Positions 10,476 to 22,470 are shown, counted from the stretch's first letter. The stretch: DNA of 64,000 nt from Scleroderma bovista (GCA_037178675.1 JAYMGJ010000583.1:1-64000); one strand, 5' to 3'. A program made the numbers and translations. Notes: a model not told the origin generated them from the sequence alone.

Positions 10476-12689
10476 CTCAGCCTCCACCTCTGCCTACAGC
10501 TGTTCCTACTATGACTGCTCAACCTCGAGCTTCATCACCAGTCAGTGATGCACCTCAGCACCCAAGTACTGGCCTACTTACACACACACTTCATTTTTTC
10601 AACACTCTTGCAAATAGTTTTGGGCTCTCTTGTCAGTACTATGGCCACCATCTTCCAACTCATGATCCAGAGGATGCGATAACATTACAGCACCTCAGTA
10701 TGATATCCCCCACTGAAGAGGGACCTGTTTCCACTGGACAGTCAGCTGGGAGCAGAGATCATGGACTTGTCTATCCTTATCCAAACAGGTCTTCATTTCT
10801 CCTTGGCAACTGGTATTGGAACTGTGGAATACAGAAATCCAAAGGAAGTTTTAAGGAGCTGATCAAGATTGTCAGCTCCCCTGAATTTTGACCTGACGAT
10901 GTTAATGGTACACGCTGGGACCTCATTGACACACAACTGCGAGCTGGTGCAGAAGAGACAGGACAGGGACCTTTTGAGGGTGCCAGCTGGACCAAGACCA
11001 CAGTCAGCATCAAAGTGCCATTTCATAAACAGACACCTGAACCAGGAGTTTACGATTATCATGTGGGCAACATGTATCACTGCAAACTTATGTCCGTCAT
11101 CCAAGAAAAACTTGCCAATCCACGACACGACGAGTTCTTTCACTATCAGCCATATAATCTCCTGTGGCAGCGTAGGGGATCTCCAGCACCGATCAATGTC
11201 CATGGAGAGCTGTATACATCAGAAGCTTTCCTCCAAGCCCACTGAGACCTCCAGCAGTCACCACCAGAACCTGGATGCGAACTTGAGCGTGTGATTGTCA
11301 CACTCATGTTTTGGTCAGATGCTACCCAGCTCATGTCCTTTGGTAACACAAAATTATGGCTGTGCTACATGTTCTTTGGAAATGAGTCAAAGTACAGAAG
11401 ATGCAAACCCTCTTGCTGCCTGTGCAGCCATGTTGCGTATTTTAACCATGTATGTAGTCGCATTCCATCAAACCCTTAACATCCCTCCTAAGCAGCATCT
11501 CCAGCTCCCTGATAGCTTTAAGGACTTTGCAAGCAGTCATTTCGGGGGTAAAGCACCGCCTGCCAACTTCATGGCCCATTGTCATTGCAAATTGTTGCAT
11601 GCACAGTGGTTGATCCTCCTTGACGAATTCCTTGAAGCATGGAAACACGGAATCATTATTCATTGCTGCAACAGTATTGAGCGAAGGTTTTATCCTAGGA
11701 TATTTACCTACTCCACTGATTATCCTGAAAAGTGTGTTATCTTGTATACTCATTAGCTTTCTATTATAGTTACACTAACCATTTTCTTAGGGTATTACTA
11801 GCTTCAATACGCAATCTGGGCCAATGCCCGTGTCCAAGATGTACCATTCCAATGAGTTGTGTCCATAATCTAGGGACGGCTTGTGACATGAAGGAACAAG
11901 GTACTCTGGTTCATATTGATGACCATGTCAGGCAAAACAAGATTCAAAGTGCACGTGCTCATATATACGAAGCTGGACTCGGAGTAACTAGTGTGGCTGT
12001 TGAAGATTTGCTGAAAGACCAATCCCTGGTGCCAACTTCCATATGTTTGTAAATCTACTTTCTTCCTCCTGTCATTAATCTTTGACAAGAATGCATTCTC
12101 CAACAAACTTGCGTGTCTCGGGTTCAAATTTTTTTGCATGCTAGTTGTCAATCTTATGCATGAGTTTGAGCTGGGCGTCTGGAAAGCCCTGTTCACTCAT
12201 CTAATACGTATTTTGGCCGCCGCTGCAGCCGGAGACACCTTAGTCAATGAACTTGATCGCCGTTACGGAATGGTTCTGACTTTTGGGAGTGACACTATCA
12301 GAAAGTTTACATCCAATACCTCAGAGATGAAGAGGATGGCCGCTCGTGACTTTGAGGATGTGCTTCAAGTAAGTCCACTGTTCATTCTTAGTCTCAGATT
12401 CTTACTAGATTGGTCAGTGTGCAATCCCACTATTTGATGCACTGCTTCCTGACCCACACAACAAAGATGTTTTGATCCTGCTATTTACATGTGCTCACTG
12501 GCATGCGCTTGCAAAGCTGCGTATGCACACCAACAAAATGCTCAAACTACTAGATCAAATCACTGTGTGTCTCAGAGGATATCTGCACAGTTTCCAACTG
12601 AAAACTTGTGCTGCATTTAACACCCGCGAGCTTAAGTGGGAAGCTGAACATTGTCAACGCCGTGAACTGAAAACCCCTGGGAGGTGTTC
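10476..12689 (+). pseudogene. Plavaka-type transposase gene copy 1, 5' and central part
   Basis: Exon pieces in order encode NRSSFLLGNWYWNCG, GTRWDLIDTQLRAG, PFHKQTPEPGVYDYHVGNMYHCKL, INVHGELYTSEAF, LMFWSDATQLMSFGN, CPCPRCTIP, and then LMHEFELGVWKALFTHL, FGSDTIRKFTSNTSEMKRMAARDFED, LLFTCAHWHALAKLRMHT and FQLKTCAAFNTRELKWEAE. This series is characteristic of Plavaka transposases, CACTA-related cut-and-paste enzymes of basidiomycetes. The N-terminal zinc-finger exon is missing because Gypsy-A inserted at 10475. A TGA interrupts the frame at 10889-10891. The gene is split again at 12690 by Gypsy-B and resumes at 26047. Confidence 0.85.
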
Positions 12690-12694
12690 GTCAG
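12690..12694. repeat. Target-site duplication of Gypsy-B, left (GTCAG)
   Basis: GTCAG immediately precedes the TGTCAC start of the 5' LTR and recurs directly after the 3' LTR at 26042-26046, marking a single insertion of Gypsy-B into the Plavaka coding sequence. Confidence 0.9.
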
Positions 12695-12943
12695 TGTCAC
12701 GACCGCGTGACGCCTCATGACTCCGCAAGGCCTCTAGTCTGTTGTAAACTAAAGTCCGATCGTAATCGCACACCTCCGACGCTATGTATCCATCTCCGCT
12801 CCAACAATTGACGCTCCGTCTCCTTTTAGTATATAGTTCCGCGTCTATGCCTCCGGTTATTGTATGCCTCCGTTCTGTTTCTGTTCCTGTTCCCTTTGTT
12901 CCCGTTTTAGATTAGATAACGATTACTAATAGCTGTGATCCAT
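12695..12943 (+). repeat. Gypsy-B 5' LTR, left part
   Basis: Matches the start of the 3' LTR at 25361 (CCGCAAGGCCTCTAGTCTGTTG, the TTTTAGTATATAG box, the pyrimidine-rich CTGTTCCTGTTCCC stretch). It is interrupted by the IS630/Tc1-like element at a TA dinucleotide and resumes at 16504. Confidence 0.92.
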
Positions 12944-12945
12944 TA

Positions 12946-13064
12946 CAGCTGTGTGCGAAAACCTTGTCAATACCCAAATATTTTGTGAGCTGCGTCGTGA
13001 GGTGTGCCCAAAAAGGAAATCAATCAGCTACAGGCTACCTGCCGCTACCGTGTGCTGTCGTTCA
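12946..13064 (+). repeat. Left terminal inverted repeat of IS630/Tc1-like element
   Basis: 119 bp matching the reverse complement of 16383-16501 with about three mismatches (for example CGCTACCG against TGCTACCA, CpG-type changes). The cargo gene ATG lies 46 bp inside it. Confidence 0.95.
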
Positions 13065-13110
13065 GCTCCTGCCTTACCATTCTGTCAGTGAACGGTCCAG
13101 ACAACCAGCA

Positions 13111-15087
13111 ATGGCCAAGAAGCAGCGAAAGGCCCCTAAGAAAGTTACTATAACCATCCCGGGACGCCCAGCTGTTCCTCAGACACCTGTTGACGACTGC
13201 GTTGACAAACAGCTGGCCCTCCCACTCAGCCGTTCTGTGGGATCCCCGCAGCTGCAAGCCAGCAGTGCCAAGGCACATGAAGAGATTCATCAGGCCTCAG
13301 TGACTGATAAAATCGACCTTACCGCTGACTCTGATCAGGAGGAACAAGGCTATATGCGTGCCTCTGATGTCGAGATCGAAGAGCATCCTCAGCAATCCAA
13401 AAATGAATCTTCGTGTGAGTCTCAAGTATGTTGGCCATGTTTTATGGCTAATCTGTAACTCGTGCAGTCATGTTTATCAATACGGATTCGACCTCATTTA
13501 GTTCCTCCACGGCTCGCAAGCGTGAGGAACCAGAATATGATGCACTGCAGTCAGAGCCCAGCACACCCCCATCCAGACCATACAAGAAGTCACGCGTTGA
13601 CATTGAAGATACCTTGACCGATGATTCCCCAGTGAAGAAGAATCGAAGGATGAAGAAAGCTCTCAAGAAACTCAAGAAACGATGTGTCAGCCCAGACGAG
13701 GACAATGAATCCACTGAAGAAGCCGAAGACGAGCCCAGGCTGTTCACCGTCTATGTTCAAGTCTGGTCAAGCTCAACAGAGCCACGAAAGTCGAACAAAA
13801 AGTCTGCCAAGGTATCGACGATCAATGTGGTTTCGAAAGGCCCCTTCAAGTGCAAGACGACCGATCCTTTTGCTTCCTTCATGTCTCGTGCTGCTGCGGC
13901 ATTGCCTTGTCGACTCTCGATGCTTCCTATTTCCAAGTTGGAGTGGAAGTTCGAGAACCAAGCACAGGGTGCGCCTCGCAAGAAGGTTGCTGATGAAGCA
14001 GGCTATGAAGCACTCGTTGATGCAGTCAATGCAAGACGGCGACAAGAAAATGTTGTAGTTTGGTTATACACACCTAAACCAAACAAGGATGACGAGGTAT
14101 GCATGTTTCATTGTGTACTATTGACTAAACAACATGTTGTACATAGGATTGGGACACTGGCGCCCCGGACCATGTCAACGAACCATTTGATTTTGATAAA
14201 GAGGTTGACGAAGAACCTTCTGGAAGTAAGGCCAAACTCGTGCGTTTACCCTATCAAATCCATTGTCAATTCATACCTGTTACTACGATGGCAGGACAAT
14301 ATGGTTCAGAAGGTCAAAGATGCACAGGCTGAGATTGAACGTATTTACCCAGTGGGAGGATGTCCGCTGTTCCCAGACAAGCGGGTTTGGCACGACAAGC
14401 GGACTGATGCATACTTCGAGCTCTCTCAAGTCCGAATCAAATTTTGGGCAGCAAGCATCGTAAGTGCAGAACTCGGAGCATTTTTATGGGTTTGGAACCT
14501 TTTGCTTTTAGGTTTCAGGACGGTGTGGTGTTACAGCTCCCCCAGTCTCAGCACATTTCGCAGAGAAGACTAAGTTGAAAGTTCCTCATCACGCTCCACA
14601 GCCGAAGCCAACTGGCCCAAACTCCAGTGACAATGACGGTGTCCATGCACCTGGCCACCTCGGTCCAAGTGCTCCTCCAAACCCTATGCTCTTCCCTGGG
14701 TTGAATCAAATTTACCCAGGGATCTATGTGCCACACGCACAGTTCAATCCCCAGATGCCTCATAATCCTTACCCGCCTCCCTTCCCCACTTTTCCAGGCC
14801 ACGGCACCTTTCAATACCCACCTCGGACTGCATCTATTTCATCGTCGCCTGGGTCCACAACATCCAACAAGGTCACGGTTGCAGAGTTCTGTGCCAAGTA
14901 CCATATCTCCCAAAGTGATCAAGATAAGCTTCTTTTGTTGGAGTACCGTCCAGGAAATCGTGCAGTCGAACATTTGGAAGAGCGAGAATGGAGGGAGATT
15001 GGTGGTTTCACGAGGCTTGGCTGGGAGGCATTCCTAGTGGCGCATAGAAAGTTTTGCAAGGCCATGAAGACAAATACTTGGGTGTGA
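13111..15087 (+). CDS. Cargo gene of IS630/Tc1-like transposon, five exons, 588 aa
   Basis: Predicted exons: 13111-13414, 13468-14096, 14147-14239, 14295-14459, 14512-15087. All introns are GT-AG (GTGAGT, GTATGC, GTGCGT, GTAAGT starts; 50-55 bp) and the joined frame is open for 588 codons, unlike every other gene here. The protein starts MAKKQRKAPKKVTITIPGRP, has an acidic IDLTADSD motif, a basic nuclear-localisation-like stretch (KKNRRMKKALKKLKKR), a central folded region (LFTVYVQVW...CRLSMLPISKLEWKFENQ), a Pro/His/Asn-rich linker and a helical C-terminus (KVTVAEFCAKYHISQSDQDK ... REWREIGGFTRLGWEAFLVAH). I do not recognise a named family; nuclear and DNA-associated is an inference. Intact state suggests youth or selection. 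Confidence 0.75.
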
Positions 15088-15238
15088 CTTTCACAGAGCT
15101 GATGGACCTGATCATTTCTTGTTACTGCATTGACACTTCTCACTGTGATTTCTTCACACCATCCCACAGTTCTTGTACGAACGTCTGGTATCCTTTGCAT
15201 TGGCATGAACAACGTGTATGATGTATAGTACAGCCTGA

Positions 15239-16364
15239 CTACTCAAAAATGTAACCTGCATGTTTGAACCAACCGTAAGCTTTTTCAGCAGTTATGCAGC
15301 TTGTAGCTTCCATCAGTGCAAGGATAGGTTCTTCGTCAAGACGTATCTCAGCTGCATGACGCCGTAAGTGCGCCTTGACTGTATGATGTCAGCATAGTCA
15401 GACATCAAGATCAAGCAAGTACAAAGCATACGACAGCTGAATGATTCTTCTATTGGCGTGAGATCCGGTGAGTAAGGAGGGAGGTACTTGATAATACACC
15501 CTGCATGCGTTGCATGGCGGTTAGTCCATCAGAAAGTATGCTGATACGTACCGGAATTTTCCACAAGGTCAACTAGAGCGTCATTGTGGTGGATACGACA
15601 GTTGTCAAGGATAAGGACAGATCATTCTGCTGGGAAAGCATTCATCTGTGGCAACTGAACAAGGTATATGCACTGTTATCAATTATGTGCAAATCACGTA
15701 CAACTTCCTCTGCAATGAAATCGTAGAATTGCTGTGCGTTGTAGGACCCCTCAATGACATGAGAGGCAATATAGCCTTCAGTGGTCAATGCAGCACATAA
15801 CGAATATCGGGTGCCTCGAACAAAGACATCCCTGAGCTGGGCACGTTTTCCACGGGGTGCACGTCCATAACGTCGGGCATAGGTCCGTTCATTTTTGCTT
15901 GTTTCATCAATGACAACAAATTCAGAGCCATCACCGATAAAGTTGTCCCGCAGATAGTCCTGGAATTCTCCACGACATGCTTCATTTCGTTCTGATGCAA
16001 GTTTCTGTAGAATTTTGCGAGACAAGCCAACACTATTGAGTGTACGAGAGAGTGATGAAGTGCTGATGAAAATGTCGTGTTCCACTGTGAGCCAAGTACA
16101 AATTTCATCAAGGTAGAGGTCGGGATCCTCGGAAAACATATCTTGCATGGCAGTCAAAAGAGCTCTTGTTATCGTTCGGGCACGCCCTCTCAGTGGGGAA
16201 GGTGGTCGATTGACAGAACCATGTTCTTCCAATATTTGTCTCCAGCGGTAGCAACTGCGAGAGGAAACGCCAAGAGCAAGGCAGAGATCCTCGAGATCCC
16301 ATCCTGAGTCCCAAAGACGAAGTGCACATTCTTTGAGATCACGGCTGATATGGCGGTAGGGCAT
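15239..16364 (-). pseudogene. IS630/Tc1-family transposase, four exons, one in-frame stop
   Basis: Predicted minus exons: 16364-15702, 15645-15552, 15500-15432, 15378-15239, with GT-AG introns of 51-56 bp and a joined 321-codon frame. It starts MPYRHISRDLKECALRLWDSG, a helix-turn-helix (DLCLALGVSSRSCYRWRQIL), then DDE_3-type catalytic motifs: D in VVIDETSKNERTYARRYGR, D in LILDNCRIHHNDA, E in YLPPYSPDLTPIEESFSC. The C-terminus reads EKAYGWFKHAGYIFE. The enzyme would cut at the TIRs and insert at TA. One TGA at 15624-15622, in front of SVLILDN, makes it inactive unless read through; CGA to TGA is the likely change. Confidence 0.9.
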
Positions 16365-16382
16365 GATATGAATCGTCAAGGT

Positions 16383-16501
16383 TGAACGACAGCACATGGT
16401 AGCAGCAGGTAGCCTGTAGCTGATTGATTTCCTTTTTGGGCACACCTCACGACGCGGCTCACAAAATATTTGGGTATTGACAAGGTTTTCGCACACAGCT
16501 G
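16383..16501 (-). repeat. Right terminal inverted repeat of IS630/Tc1-like element
   Basis: Inverted partner of 12946-13064. The transposase start codon at 16364 lies 19 bp inside it, so the TIR probably supplies the transposase promoter. Confidence 0.95.
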
Positions 16502-16503
16502 TA

Positions 16504-16933
16504 ACCTTTTGATCTGTTACGCTTATCACTGACCTCCGTTCCATGTATGTTACTCATCCATTTGTCATCCGCAGACTCTTACCTATGTCTCCGCTATGTT
16601 TCTCTCCGCTTCTCGGTTACTGTACATTCCCGATGTAAAGTATACGTACTCTGCATGCTGAGGGAATTGTCCCTCAGTTCGAATATCAGCTTGAATACCT
16701 CCTGCGAACTCTCCTCTGTCCCCTTGGCCTTCTGGCAAACCTGACCTTCGTCGGACCTCCGTCTCTCCATTCCTTAGTCCTCCGAAATACGAGGACACAG
16801 GTATCGCAAGGGCGCAGCACATACGCTGAAGCCAAGTCCTCAAACACTTCCGCATCTCCTCCACCTGTTGTCGACGACCCTTCATACTTATCTCCGCTCT
16901 TGTTGGAGTTCGTCGGAGGAAACAATTCTGACA
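16504..16933 (+). repeat. Gypsy-B 5' LTR, right part
   Basis: Continues the 5' LTR after the nested transposon and ends in TTCTGACA at 16933. It matches 25615-26041 closely. Gag begins 45 bp downstream. No TGG-type primer-binding site follows the LTR end, so the priming mode is not evident. Confidence 0.9.
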
Positions 16934-16978
16934 GTATATTCGAACTCACTCTTGCACACCTGCTCATTACTCCCAACC

Positions 16979-18339
16979 ATGACTAGTCAATCGATAATCA
17001 CTACCCGTGCTCAGTCTCGTGCGCTCGAAGAGCGCCAAGAGGCACTCAATGCGCCCTCTACTTCCCGTAACGATTTGGTCGAAGAAGGAGAGTTCCTCTC
17101 CTTCTCCAATCGCAATACTCCGCCTGGGGGCCCCGCCCCCGACCCAACTACTCCGACCCCTGCTGCCCGCCACCCCAACAACTCTGGAGTTTACTCCACA
17201 CGTCGTTTCGACAACGTCTTGGACATCTATGGCGATGGCTACCCTGGCAACGATGGCGGTGACGGCGGAGGTAGTAACCCGCCGTCCCCCAACCCGCCAG
17301 ACATCCCGCTACCAGACTCCCCTACCCCTTCCGCCTCAACTCCGACCCCGGACCCATTGCTCCTGTTTGCACAAGCGGTCCAAGCGCTGACCAAAGTCGC
17401 TACGGCATCTGCCGACCGCGACTCCTCTTCTGGTCGCACCAAAGTCCACGAACCTGACACGTTCGACGGAACCGATCCGCGCAAGCTCCGCGCTTTCCTT
17501 GTTCAGTGCGAATTGAACTTTCAGGATCGCCCAAAGGCGTTCGCCTCTGACCGTGCAAGGGTCACCTTCATGCAGTCCTACCTAAAGGGCATGGCCCTCA
17601 AATGGTTCGAACCAGACCTACCCAACTCCGCCAACCCCCGCGCCCGTCTGCTATGGATGGACAACTACGCCCAGTTCGTCTCCGAACTGAAGTCCAACTT
17701 CGGCCACACGACCCTGTCGGAGACGCCGAACATCAGTTGGACAACCTGTCCATGAAAGAAGGACAGAAAATCAACAAGTACGTGGTTGAGTTCAACCGCC
17801 TTGCTGGCCAAGTCCGCGGCTATGGCAACGGCGCCCTCCGCCACATTTTCTACAGCGGTCTCCCCAACCGCATCAAGGATGAAATCTCTCACGTTGGCAA
17901 ACCCCGCACCCTTGATGGTTACTGCACTCTCGCGCAGACCATCGATGCCAGGTACTGGGAGTGCAAATCTGAAGTTGTGCGCCAAGCCAAGACCTCCACT
18001 TCCTCTTCATCCAACTCCGCCTCCAAAGGCAACTCCTCCGCCTCGTCCGACTCCAAGGGTAAAACCAAGGAGAAGGACAACAAGAACAAGAGCTCCGAGA
18101 AGTCGAAGAGCTCCTCCGGCGCCAAGCCCGCCTCCTCCGAAACCCCCGCCCATCTTGGAAAGGATGGCAAGTTGACCGAGGAAGAGCACCAGCGGCACAT
18201 CAAAGATAAGCTCTGCATGTTCTGTGGACAGCCAGGCCATATGGCCAGGGACTGTCCAAAGTCCACCTCCAAGAGCTCTAAAGCCAAGGCCCACTCTGCC
18301 AAGGCTGTGACTCCTGCTGCTGCAGAGTCAAAAAATTAG
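16979..18339 (+). pseudogene. Gypsy-B gag
   Basis: Starts MTSQSIITTRAQSRALEERQ, followed by a Pro/Asp-rich disordered region, a capsid-type domain (VHEPDTFDGTDPRKLRAFLVQ, MKEGQKINKYVVEFNRLAGQ), a Ser/Lys-rich linker and a CCHC knuckle (CMFCGQPGHMARDC) near residue 430. A single-base loss near 17705 splits the frame into 16979-17755 and 17602-18339. The end, TAG at 18337-18339, lies directly behind a run of six A. Gag forms the particle; its frame is one base ahead of pol. Confidence 0.9.
18330..18339 (+). promoter_or_regulatory. Candidate -1 ribosomal frameshift site
   Basis: Gag ends TCA AAA AAT TAG. The heptamer A AAA AAT fits the X XXY YYZ rule for tandem slippage, the gag stop is the next codon, and the -1 frame (AAA AAA TTA GAC AGC) is open all the way into the protease. 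The related fragment at 2785-2776 keeps the geometry as A AAA AAA TAG. Whether an RNA structure follows was not computed. Confidence 0.6.
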
Positions 18340-21300
18340 ACAGCAGCTCCCAGAACTCCGCACAAGCTGGGGGTTGCGTTGACTCCGACTGTGCACCTAT
18401 GGAGTTACGCCTCAATGCGTCCGCTCTCTCCAATCCCAACTCCCTTATGCCCTCCGTCACGATTACGTCCGCCGTCGCTATTCCTCCTGTTTCCGCTCTC
18501 GTTGACTCTGGCTCTAGCCACTGTTTCATAGATAGCAAATTTGTTAATAAACACGCTCTTGAAACCTACGCAATCGCTCCGCTTGAACTCCGCCTCCTAG
18601 ACGGTTCTATGAACACCTTCATTACTAAAGCCATCAAACTCGACATTCAGTTCTCCACAGGCGAAGTCAACTCCGAAACATTCTACATAACTCCACTGGA
18701 TTCCTCCTGCGTGCTGGTCCTCGGACATAGCTGGCTCACCCACTACAATCCGTTGATTGACTGGGTTTTGGGCCACATTGAATTCCGTAAAGGCACACTG
18801 CGAATGCCCGCATCCCCGGTACCTCCTTCTGTTGAGTCCGCCTCTGCGACTGCCTCCACGGCTCCGCCACCAGAGGACTCATCTCCGCCCTCTGACTCCG
18901 ACTCGCCTCAGTTGACCACTCCCTACGTTTCGCTGATAGGCGCTGCTGCATTCGCGCGCGCTTGCAAACTCACGGGATCTACCAACTTCACATTGTACAT
19001 CCACCCAGAAGACGCAAAGCTCCACTCAGCCTCCGCTGCCACTCCTGTCGATTCTCCCAATCTCTCCGCTGTGCCAGAAGTCTACCATGACTTCGCTGAC
19101 GTCTTCAGCAAGGCAAAAGCTACCACACTCGCTCTGCATCGCAAGTATGATCTCCGAATCGATTTGGAGGAAGGCGCAAGCCCTCCACTGGGTACTGTGT
19201 ACTCCCTTTCACAGACTGAATTAGGGGCGCTCCGCACATTCATTGACGAGCACCTCTCCTATGGCTTCATTCGACAGTCGACCTCCGCTCATGGAGCTCC
19301 TGTCCTGTTCGTACACAAAAAGGATGGATCACTCCGCCTCTGCGTCGACTACAGAGGACTGAACAAAATATCAAAGAAAGACCACTACCCACTCCCTCTC
19401 ATCTCTGACCTCCTGGATTCCCCCAGCAAGGCAAAGATCTATTCAAAAATCGATCTCCGCCATGCGTACCATTTGGTCCGTATCGCTGAAGGGGATGAAT
19501 GGAAGACCGCATTTCGCATGCGGTATGGTTCCTTCGAGTGGAATGTCATGCCTTTCGGCTTGACCAATGCTCCCGCGGCTTTCCAGCGATTTGTTAACAG
19601 CATTCTCTCCGATATGCTTGATGTCTGTGTCGTCGTCTACCTGGACGACATCCTTATCTACTCCGAAGACATTGAATCACATCAAAAGCATGTCTGTGAA
19701 GTCCTCTGACGCCTCCGCAAGCATAATCTCTTTGCTAAACCGGAAAAGTGCGAATTCCATACCACCTCCACCGAATACTTGGGCTTCTGCCTCTCCCCCG
19801 ATGGCCTTTCCATGTCCGCCGACAAAGTCAAAGCCATTTCCGACTGGCCAGAACCCCGCAAGGTGAAGGACATCCAGTCCTTCCTCGGTTTTGCGAACTT
19901 CTACTGTCGCTTCATCTTCAACTACTCCAACATTGTCGTGCCTCTCACGTGGCTTACCCACAAAAACATTCCTTGGAATTTTGGTGAGGACTGTCGCTCC
20001 GCCTTTAACCTCCTGAAGAAGGCCTTCACCTCCGCTCCTATCCTTACCCACTGGGTCCCTGACACTCCGCTGACTGTGGAGACCGATGCTTCAGACTACG
20101 CCATCGCTGGAATCCTTTCCATCACTGGCTCTGATGAGGTCCTCCACCCTGTCGTGTACTACTCGCGCACTCTGTCTGCTCTGGAGCTGAATTATGACAC
20201 CCACGACAAGGAGCTTTTGGCCATTTTCGAGGCTTTTAAGCACTGGCGACACTACCTTGAGGGCTCCGCCACTCTGGTTGATGTGGTCACCGACCACAAG
20301 AACTTGGAATATTTCTCCAGCTCCAAGGTCTTGACCCGCCGTCAAGCCCACTGGTCGGAGTACCTCTCCCAGTTCAACCTCGCCATCGCTTCTGCCCTGG
20401 ACGCCTCAGAGCTAAGCCTGATGCCCTCACTAGACGCTGGGACGTCTACCCAAAAGAGGGGGATAGGGACTACGCTCGGATCAACCCACACAACCTCCGA
20501 CCCCTGTTCACCCAAGAACAACTCGCGTCCTCCCTTAGGGCAACAATTCTCCTCACTCCGGCAATCCGCACTGCCATCCTCATCGACGTGGAGCAACTCC
20601 ACAAAGACATCCTTGCAGCTCTCCCCTCTGATCCCATCACGCTCAGCCACAAGTCCGACTCATCCAATTCTTGGTGGTCATCAGACTCCGCTGGCCTACT
20701 CCGCCTTGATGATAGGATCTACGTGCCAGATGCTAATGATCTCCGCCTCAGAGTCCTCCGCTACAAGCACGACCACCCGCTCTCCGGCCACTTCGGCCAG
20801 AACCGCACTTTGGAACTAGTCCGCCAGGAATATACCTGGCCAGGTGTCCGCACCTTCGTAAAAGACTACGTAATTTCCTGCACATCCTGCGGACATGCTA
20901 AGGTCCCTAGGCATAGGCCCTATGGCCTATTAAAACAACTTCCGATCCCCGCTCGCCCATGGCATTCCATATCCATGGACTTCATCGAGCAACTACCCTC
21001 CTCCGATGGATTCACCTCCATCTTAGTCGTCGTGGACCGCCTCTCGAAGCAAGGAATATTCATTCTGACCTATGACACCATCACTTCCCCTGAGCTTGCC
21101 AAGCTCTTCGTCGTGCATGTGTTTTCCAAACATGGAGTACCCACCCATGTCACCTCCGACAGAGGTTCGGAGTTCGTTTCTCACTTCTTCCAATCACACG
21201 GAAAAGCACTCGGAATGACCTTACATTTCACCTCTGGCTATCACCCAGAAGGAGATGGTCAAACCGAGTGGACGAACCAAACACTCGAGCAGTACCTCCA

Positions 21301-21604
21301 AATCTACTGCAATTATCAACAAGACAACTGGGCCGAACTCCTCCCACTTGCAGAGTTCGCGTTTAATAACTCTCCCAGCGCAACCACTGGTGTCTCGCCC
21401 TTCTTCGCTAATAAAGGCTACCACCCTGACATCGCAGTAAACTCTGACTTCGGCCTCAGTTCCTCCCACGCTCAAGAATACACCTCCGACCTCAAGGAAC
21501 TCCATGAGTTTCTCCGCTCTGAGATGGCCCTTGCGCAACAGCGCTACCAAGGCCCTGCAGATGCGAAAAGATCAACTCCACCGGATTTTAAAATAGGTGA
21601 TGAA
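18333..21604 (+). pseudogene. Gypsy-B pol: protease, RT, RNase H, integrase core
   Basis: The -1 frame runs from the slippery site through MELRLNASALSNPNSL (18399). Protease motif LVDSGSSHCFID; RT motifs [25 protein letters not shown] and catalytic YLDD (YLDDILIYSED); RNase H TDASDYAIAG, DKELLAI and VTDHKNLEYF; then, after a 1-nt loss near 20397, PKEGD and the integrase: HPLSGHFGQNRT zinc domain with CTSCGHAK, core D in ISMDFIEQLP, D in HVTSDRGSEFVS, E in GDGQTEWTNQTLEQYL. TGA at 19707-19709 replaces an Arg position (CGG in the fragment at 1345-2716). The frame is cut at 21604 by a foldback-like element. Confidence 0.93.
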
Positions 21605-21899
21605 CATCAGCAAACCAACCCTCCCCTGGACAGTACTGGACAGTACTGGCCAGTTACCCTAGAGCCCCAGCTACTCCTAGCAAGGTACCTAACTGGCTAG
21701 CACTGTCCAGACTGTCCCAGCACTGGTTCCAGGCTGTTCCAGCTGTCCCAGACTGTTCCAGTAGTACTATCAACAGCATCCATACTATACTGCTTGTACT
21801 TGAAACCTTTCGAGCACTTATTTCATGCAATATTAATGTCAAGGAATTTATATTGATTCAATAAACAAACTACAGAACAAGACTAAATATTATATACAT

Positions 21900-22470
21900 T
21901 GAGGTCGTCGTCGTCGTCGTCGATGGCCGCGACGTCAACGCAGGTGGTGGGGGTAGTAGCGGCGACCGCGTCGAGGTGATCGTCGTTGTCGTTGCTGGTG
22001 CCGCATCGACGACGCAGGTGGTGGGGTCGTCGTCGTCGTCGGCAGTGCCTGATGGTGGTGGCCGCGCGTCATCGACGCTGCTGGTGGGGTATCGTCGTCG
22101 ACGCAGGCGGTGGTGGTGGCTGCTTCGTCGACGCTGCTGGTGGGGTCGTCGCCGTCGCTGGTGGTGGTGGCCGCGTCGTAATCGACGACGGTGGTGGTGA
22201 TGGTCGCGTCGCCGACGGTGGTGGTGGGGTCGTCGTCGTCGCTGGTGGTGGTCGCGTCGTCGTCCCTTGTGGTGGCCTCGTCGTCGATGAGGTTGGCAGT
22301 GGTGGTCGCGTCGTCGACGTTGGTGGTGGCCTCGTCGTCATCGACGTTGGGGGTGGTCGCGTCGTCGACGCTGGTGGTGGCCTCGTCGTCGTCGCGTCGA
22401 CGTTGGTGGTGGTGGCCGCGTCGTCGTCTACGCTGGTGGTGGTGGCTGTTGGGTGGTGGTGTGGAAGACG
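21900..22470 (+). repeat. Left triplet-repeat arm (GTC/GGT)n
   Basis: Degenerate tandem units such as GTCGTCGACGCTGGTGGTGG. The plus strand is G/T-rich. ORFs through it are low-complexity products of the repeat. Confidence 0.9.

Larger units (their letters stand above)
12946..16501. mobile_element. IS630/Tc1-like DNA transposon with cargo gene
   Basis: The 3556-bp element has 119-bp terminal inverted repeats starting CAGCTGTGTGCGAAAACC and a TA target duplication (12944-12945 and 16502-16503). The uninterrupted 3' LTR reads TGTTAACC at the same place, confirming the exact insertion. It encodes a transposase on the minus strand and a five-exon gene on the plus strand, convergent and 151 bp apart, each starting just inside a TIR. 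Twice the usual size for this superfamily because of the second gene. Confidence 0.93.

Noticed and set aside
11442..11753. Minus ORF of 103 codons within Plavaka copy 1
   Set aside because: Antisense shadow of the transposase exons; present also in copy 2 only because the block is nearly identical.
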